Origin: Acidobacteriota bacterium
GTDB lineage: Bacteria; Acidobacteriota; Thermoanaerobaculia; Multivoradales; JAHEKO01
Assembly (NCBI GenBank): GCA_030610025.1
Contig: JAUWSP010000009.1
Location: 1 to 17,100, forward strand
Reading direction: 5' to 3'
Length of the DNA stretch: 17,100 nt
The position numbers were made by a program, and so were the translations under genes. Below the pieces are notes generated by a model. That model saw nothing but the letters and a program-made list of their open reading frames with translations. It was not told the DNA's origin and did not search any database. Position 1 is the first letter of the stretch, and every line of letters begins with the position of its first letter. Shown piece after piece: positions 14,865 to 17,100 of this stretch.

Positions 14865-15709
14865 AGATCCTGGTCACCGGCGGCACCGGGTTCCTGGGCC
14901 GGGAAATCGTCCAGGCGCTCCTTCACGCAGGGGAACAGGTGACGCTGGTCTGCCGGAGCTCGCTACACACCCTGATGCCCAGGGAGGCGGCGGCCTTCGA
15001 GCAGGATCTGCTGGCGATGGAGGCGTCCCAGGGAATCGTTGCCGGCCATGACGCTGTGATCCACGCCGCCGTGGACTACCGCTCGGCCGAAAAATCCGTC
15101 GAGATGACCCGCAGGATCATCGCTTCCTGCCAGGCACAGGGAGTGACGCGAATGGTGTACATCAGCTCCCAGAACGCGGGCTTCACCAACCCGGCTTCGT
15201 ACTCCAGGGGCAAGATGGAAGCCGAGCGGCTGGTCCGTGCCTCGGGTCTGGAGTGGGTCATCGTCAGACCCACGCTCCTCTACTGTGACTCAGGAGGGCC
15301 CTTCGTCACTGGTCTCATCCGCCTCGCGAGGTCCTGCCGGGTCATCCCGGTGTTGGGCGCGGGAGATGCCGTCATCCAGCCTGTTCACGTCGAAGATGTG
15401 AGCGCGCTGGTTGTGAGGATCCTGCGCCACCCGTCCGCAACGGTGATCACGATCGGCGGCAGGGATGCGATCTCGCTGCACGAGCTGGCTCAGAGGATCT
15501 CGGACCTGCTCCCTGGGCGTATCATCGTGCCGATTCCTGTCGCATTTGTGGCTCTGGCTGGACTGCTGCATGGAGGTGTTCGAGAGAAGCTCCAGGAGCT
15601 GGGCGAAAACAAGACGGTCGGCGAGGAGGATCTGGCGCGCGCAGGCGAGATCCTCGGTGTCAGCCCGAGAGGGATCCTGGCTGACCTCCCTGCGATGGTC
15701 TTCGGTTAG
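14861..15709 (+). CDS. extended/atypical short-chain dehydrogenase (NAD(P)-dependent epimerase/NDUFA9-like)
   Basis: The 282-residue protein begins directly with the Rossmann strand MKILVTGGTGFLGRE; the dinucleotide loop is TGGTGFLG (6-13). The active-site pair is present as YSRGK (Tyr114, Lys118), with MVYISS before it, so catalysis is likely. Later WVIVRPTLLYCDSGG and IQPVHVEDV are typical of the epimerase/dehydratase and NDUFA9-like branches. It may oxidise, reduce or epimerise the sugar or lipid processed by this cluster. The start is the GTG overlapping the preceding TGA (GTGA). ATG 14840 (seven residues longer) is the alternative, and a much longer open frame to 14708 is only read-through in another frame of the upstream gene. 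It is the last gene of the array. Confidence 0.85.
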   Translation: MKILVTGGTGFLGREIVQALLHAGEQVTLVCRSSLHTLMPREAAAFEQDLLAMEASQGIVAGHDAVIHAAVDYRSAEKSVEMTRRIIASCQAQGVTRMVYISSQNAGFTNPASYSRGKMEAERLVRASGLEWVIVRPTLLYCDSGGPFVTGLIRLARSCRVIPVLGAGDAVIQPVHVEDVSALVVRILRHPSATVITIGGRDAISLHELAQRISDLLPGRIIVPIPVAFVALAGLLHGGVREKLQELGENKTVGEEDLARAGEILGVSPRGILADLPAMVFG

Positions 15710-15784
15710 AAGTACGTGCTCTCAGCGGGCATTCGACCCCCCAGTATCCTTGCGGGAAGGAAAGAGGAAGCACGGGGGAATCTC
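15710..15784. other. convergent intergenic spacer
   Basis: These 75 bases lie between two convergent stop codons. A bidirectional terminator would be expected, but I find only a C6 run (about 15740-15745) and a G5 run (about 15774-15778) that could pair weakly. There is no good stem and no T tract. Termination signals here are not evident by eye. Confidence 0.35.
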
Positions 15785-17100
15785 CTATTCCTCGGTGGCG
15801 AATTCCAGGTTTCGCAGAATATTCTCCGCGATATTATTGGCCAGTAATCTGTTGCCACTGACAGTGCAATGACCAAAGACACCACCGAAGTTATCTACGA
15901 AGTAATCTTCGTATTTGCCTCCTGATAATGCATCCATGAATACCTTCTCATTATCGACGAAAATGATACTCTCATCGTGGTCGAGCATCTTCTTCAAAGG
16001 ACCGACGTCTCGCATCGGGTATTCGACGGCGACCAGTCTGATACCCGCTTCGGTAGCCCTCCGCGCCACTTCCCGGTAGCAGTTTTTCGTCACCGGATTG
16101 TAGTTCTGCAGTCGATGCATGCTCGCCTTGATGAAGAACTCCTGCGCGGCCGCGTCCTGGCCGTGCTTCCGGTAGTCCATCGCCAGAATCCCATACAGCA
16201 GGTCGCTGTCCAGATCCAGCTCTGCAATCTCTCTGATGAGCCTCTGTTCGTCATCGACCCTTCCGCTGTCGTGGTCGCAGCGCTGCAGCTCGCCGTAGGC
16301 TGTGGGATCATCGGGCAGGAGTTCCACTGCCTTTTCCAGCTGCTCAGCCGCCTCCGCATATCTACGTTGTTTGCGGTAACATACGCCGAGGTGCAGATGT
16401 GCTGCCCCGTTCGAGTGGTTGATTTCAATCGCCTTGAGGAGGTGCTTCTCCGCTTCAGCGTGCCTCTTCTGTCTGCGATAGCACCATCCCAACTCAACCC
16501 ATATCCTGTCGTCTGCTGGGGCGCGCTCCAGCGCTTCGAGCAGGTACTCCTCGGCTTGGGGATACAGCTGCTGCACTAAATAGCAGTGGCCCAGCTTCAA
16601 GTAGCCGTCAGTGCTTGCCGGGGCAAGCCGAACGGCTCGTTGGTAAAGCCGGATGGCTGTGTCATGTTCGCCTCGACTCTCGAAGAACGTCCCCCATCGC
16701 ATGTTGTCGTCGTAGTCATCCAGAGTCTCGAGGTCCAGGGCCTCCTCCTGGTCAGGGTCTCCGAAGCCGGAACACAGCAATCGAAGGAGCCGATAGACTC
16801 TGAGATGCTCGAGAAAAGAAGTGCCAATCCGGGTTGTTTCGGGGTTGGTGTCGTACGGCATTTCACTCCAGCCGTAGTGAACGTCGTTGGTGCCCATCAT
16901 GACGACAAGCATGTCGGGCTTGTATTGCCTCAGATTCTCTTCCAGCTCTGCCAGTATCCTCACTGAGTTCGTGCCCGGCACTCCCTTGTCGATCACGGTG
17001 AACTCCCGCTCCATGGCGCCCTGGTTGAGTGCCTCCTCGAGGAACTTCGGGTATTGGCCGGCGGTCGTGGATTCTCCCAGACAGAGAACGCGACACTGAG
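15785..17100 (-). CDS. SGNH hydrolase-like protein with six inserted TPRs (5' end outside window)
   Basis: A leftward gene runs off the right edge. The Met at 17014 is internal, because the frame continues upstream to the edge and contains block I of the SGNH fold, RVLCLGESTTAG, with GES in place of GDS. In the 437 visible residues: GEST (8-11), Gly/Asn block (KGVPGTNS), GTND (69-72), then about six 34-residue TPRs (visible residues 130-332, bases 16103-16711). A final block FGHCTVSGN carries the probable catalytic His, followed by RLLANNIAENIL. The layout mirrors the SGNH protein at 1272-2549, with more and cleaner repeats. TPRs suggest that it binds a partner protein, perhaps the glycan machinery. 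A membrane anchor would be expected in the missing N terminus. Stop codon TAG at 15787-15785. The last 200 bases are unusually AT-rich for the window. Confidence 0.85.
   Translation of the reverse strand, partial: QCRVLCLGESTTAGQYPKFLEEALNQGAMEREFTVIDKGVPGTNSVRILAELEENLRQYKPDMLVVMMGTNDVHYGWSEMPYDTNPETTRIGTSFLEHLRVYRLLRLLCSGFGDPDQEEALDLETLDDYDDNMRWGTFFESRGEHDTAIRLYQRAVRLAPASTDGYLKLGHCYLVQQLYPQAEEYLLEALERAPADDRIWVELGWCYRRQKRHAEAEKHLLKAIEINHSNGAAHLHLGVCYRKQRRYAEAAEQLEKAVELLPDDPTAYGELQRCDHDSGRVDDEQRLIREIAELDLDSDLLYGILAMDYRKHGQDAAAQEFFIKASMHRLQNYNPVTKNCYREVARRATEAGIRLVAVEYPMRDVGPLKKMLDHDESIIFVDNEKVFMDALSGGKYEDYFVDNFGGVFGHCTVSGNRLLANNIAENILRNLEFATEE
16103..16711 (-). repeat. TPR array inside the SGNH protein
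   Basis: About six consecutive 34-residue helix-turn-helix units are visible in translation, with the TPR pattern of aromatic/Leu, Gly, Tyr and Ala-x-x positions (for example YLKLGHCYLVQQLYPQAEEY and LHLGVCYRKQRRYAEAAEQL). The middle four are nearly regular; the fifth is degenerate. They sit between the GTND block and the terminal His block of the hydrolase. Confidence 0.75.

Noticed and set aside
1272..15709. RiPP biosynthesis locus built around the radical SAM/SPASM enzymes
   Set aside because: I searched the gaps (4249-4484, 8248-8310, 11292-11442, 15710-15784) for a precursor peptide, leader or peptidase/transporter gene. Only an SGNH remnant and one 21-codon basic frame appear, neither with a core-like sequence.

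Overview
The window is high-GC, gene-dense bacterial DNA with coding on both strands. Several features suggest a Gram-negative-type host: membrane-anchored SGNH hydrolases carrying TPRs, an alkaline-phosphatase-superfamily phosphodiesterase with a C-terminal LRSLGYLE tail, and a polyprenyl-phosphate-type glycosyltransferase. The tail and the TPR/SGNH architecture remind me of Acidobacteriota and the former Deltaproteobacteria. This is a recollection of style, not a phylogenetic result. I see no rRNA, tRNA, CRISPR array or insertion sequence.

Layout. (1) At 158-1135 (-) lies a FAD-binding subunit of a molybdenum hydroxylase (xanthine dehydrogenase/CO dehydrogenase family) with a Cys-rich [4Fe-4S] insert. 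Its partner subunits are not in the window, and one may begin at the left edge. (2) From 1272 to 15709 ten intact genes run on the + strand, many overlapping by 1, 4 or 11 bases. In order they are: SGNH hydrolase-like protein with inserted TPRs; phosphodiesterase; a broken SGNH tail; two SPASM-like radical SAM enzymes; a B12-type radical SAM enzyme; a GT2 glycosyltransferase with two C-terminal membrane helices; an AsnB-type amidotransferase; a GT39-like multi-pass membrane protein with a long soluble tail; a second B12-type radical SAM enzyme; and an extended SDR. (3) Convergent to these, 15785 to beyond the right edge (-), is a second SGNH/TPR protein whose 5' end lies outside the window.

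How they may work together (inference). The set reads as a biosynthetic and assembly locus for an unusual surface glycan or glycolipid. The GT2 would load a sugar on a lipid carrier at the membrane, and the GT-C-like protein would transfer it on the outer face. The AsnB homologue would amidate a carboxylate. The SDR and four radical SAM enzymes would make rare modifications such as C-methylation, epimerisation, dehydration or C-C bond formation. The SGNH proteins and phosphodiesterase would act in the envelope, for example on O-acyl or phosphodiester substituents. No precursor peptide was found, so a RiPP pathway is not supported.

Start codons were chosen by overlap with the preceding stop (ATGA/GTGA), by Shine-Dalgarno spacing and by domain boundaries. 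Several differ from the longest open frame.
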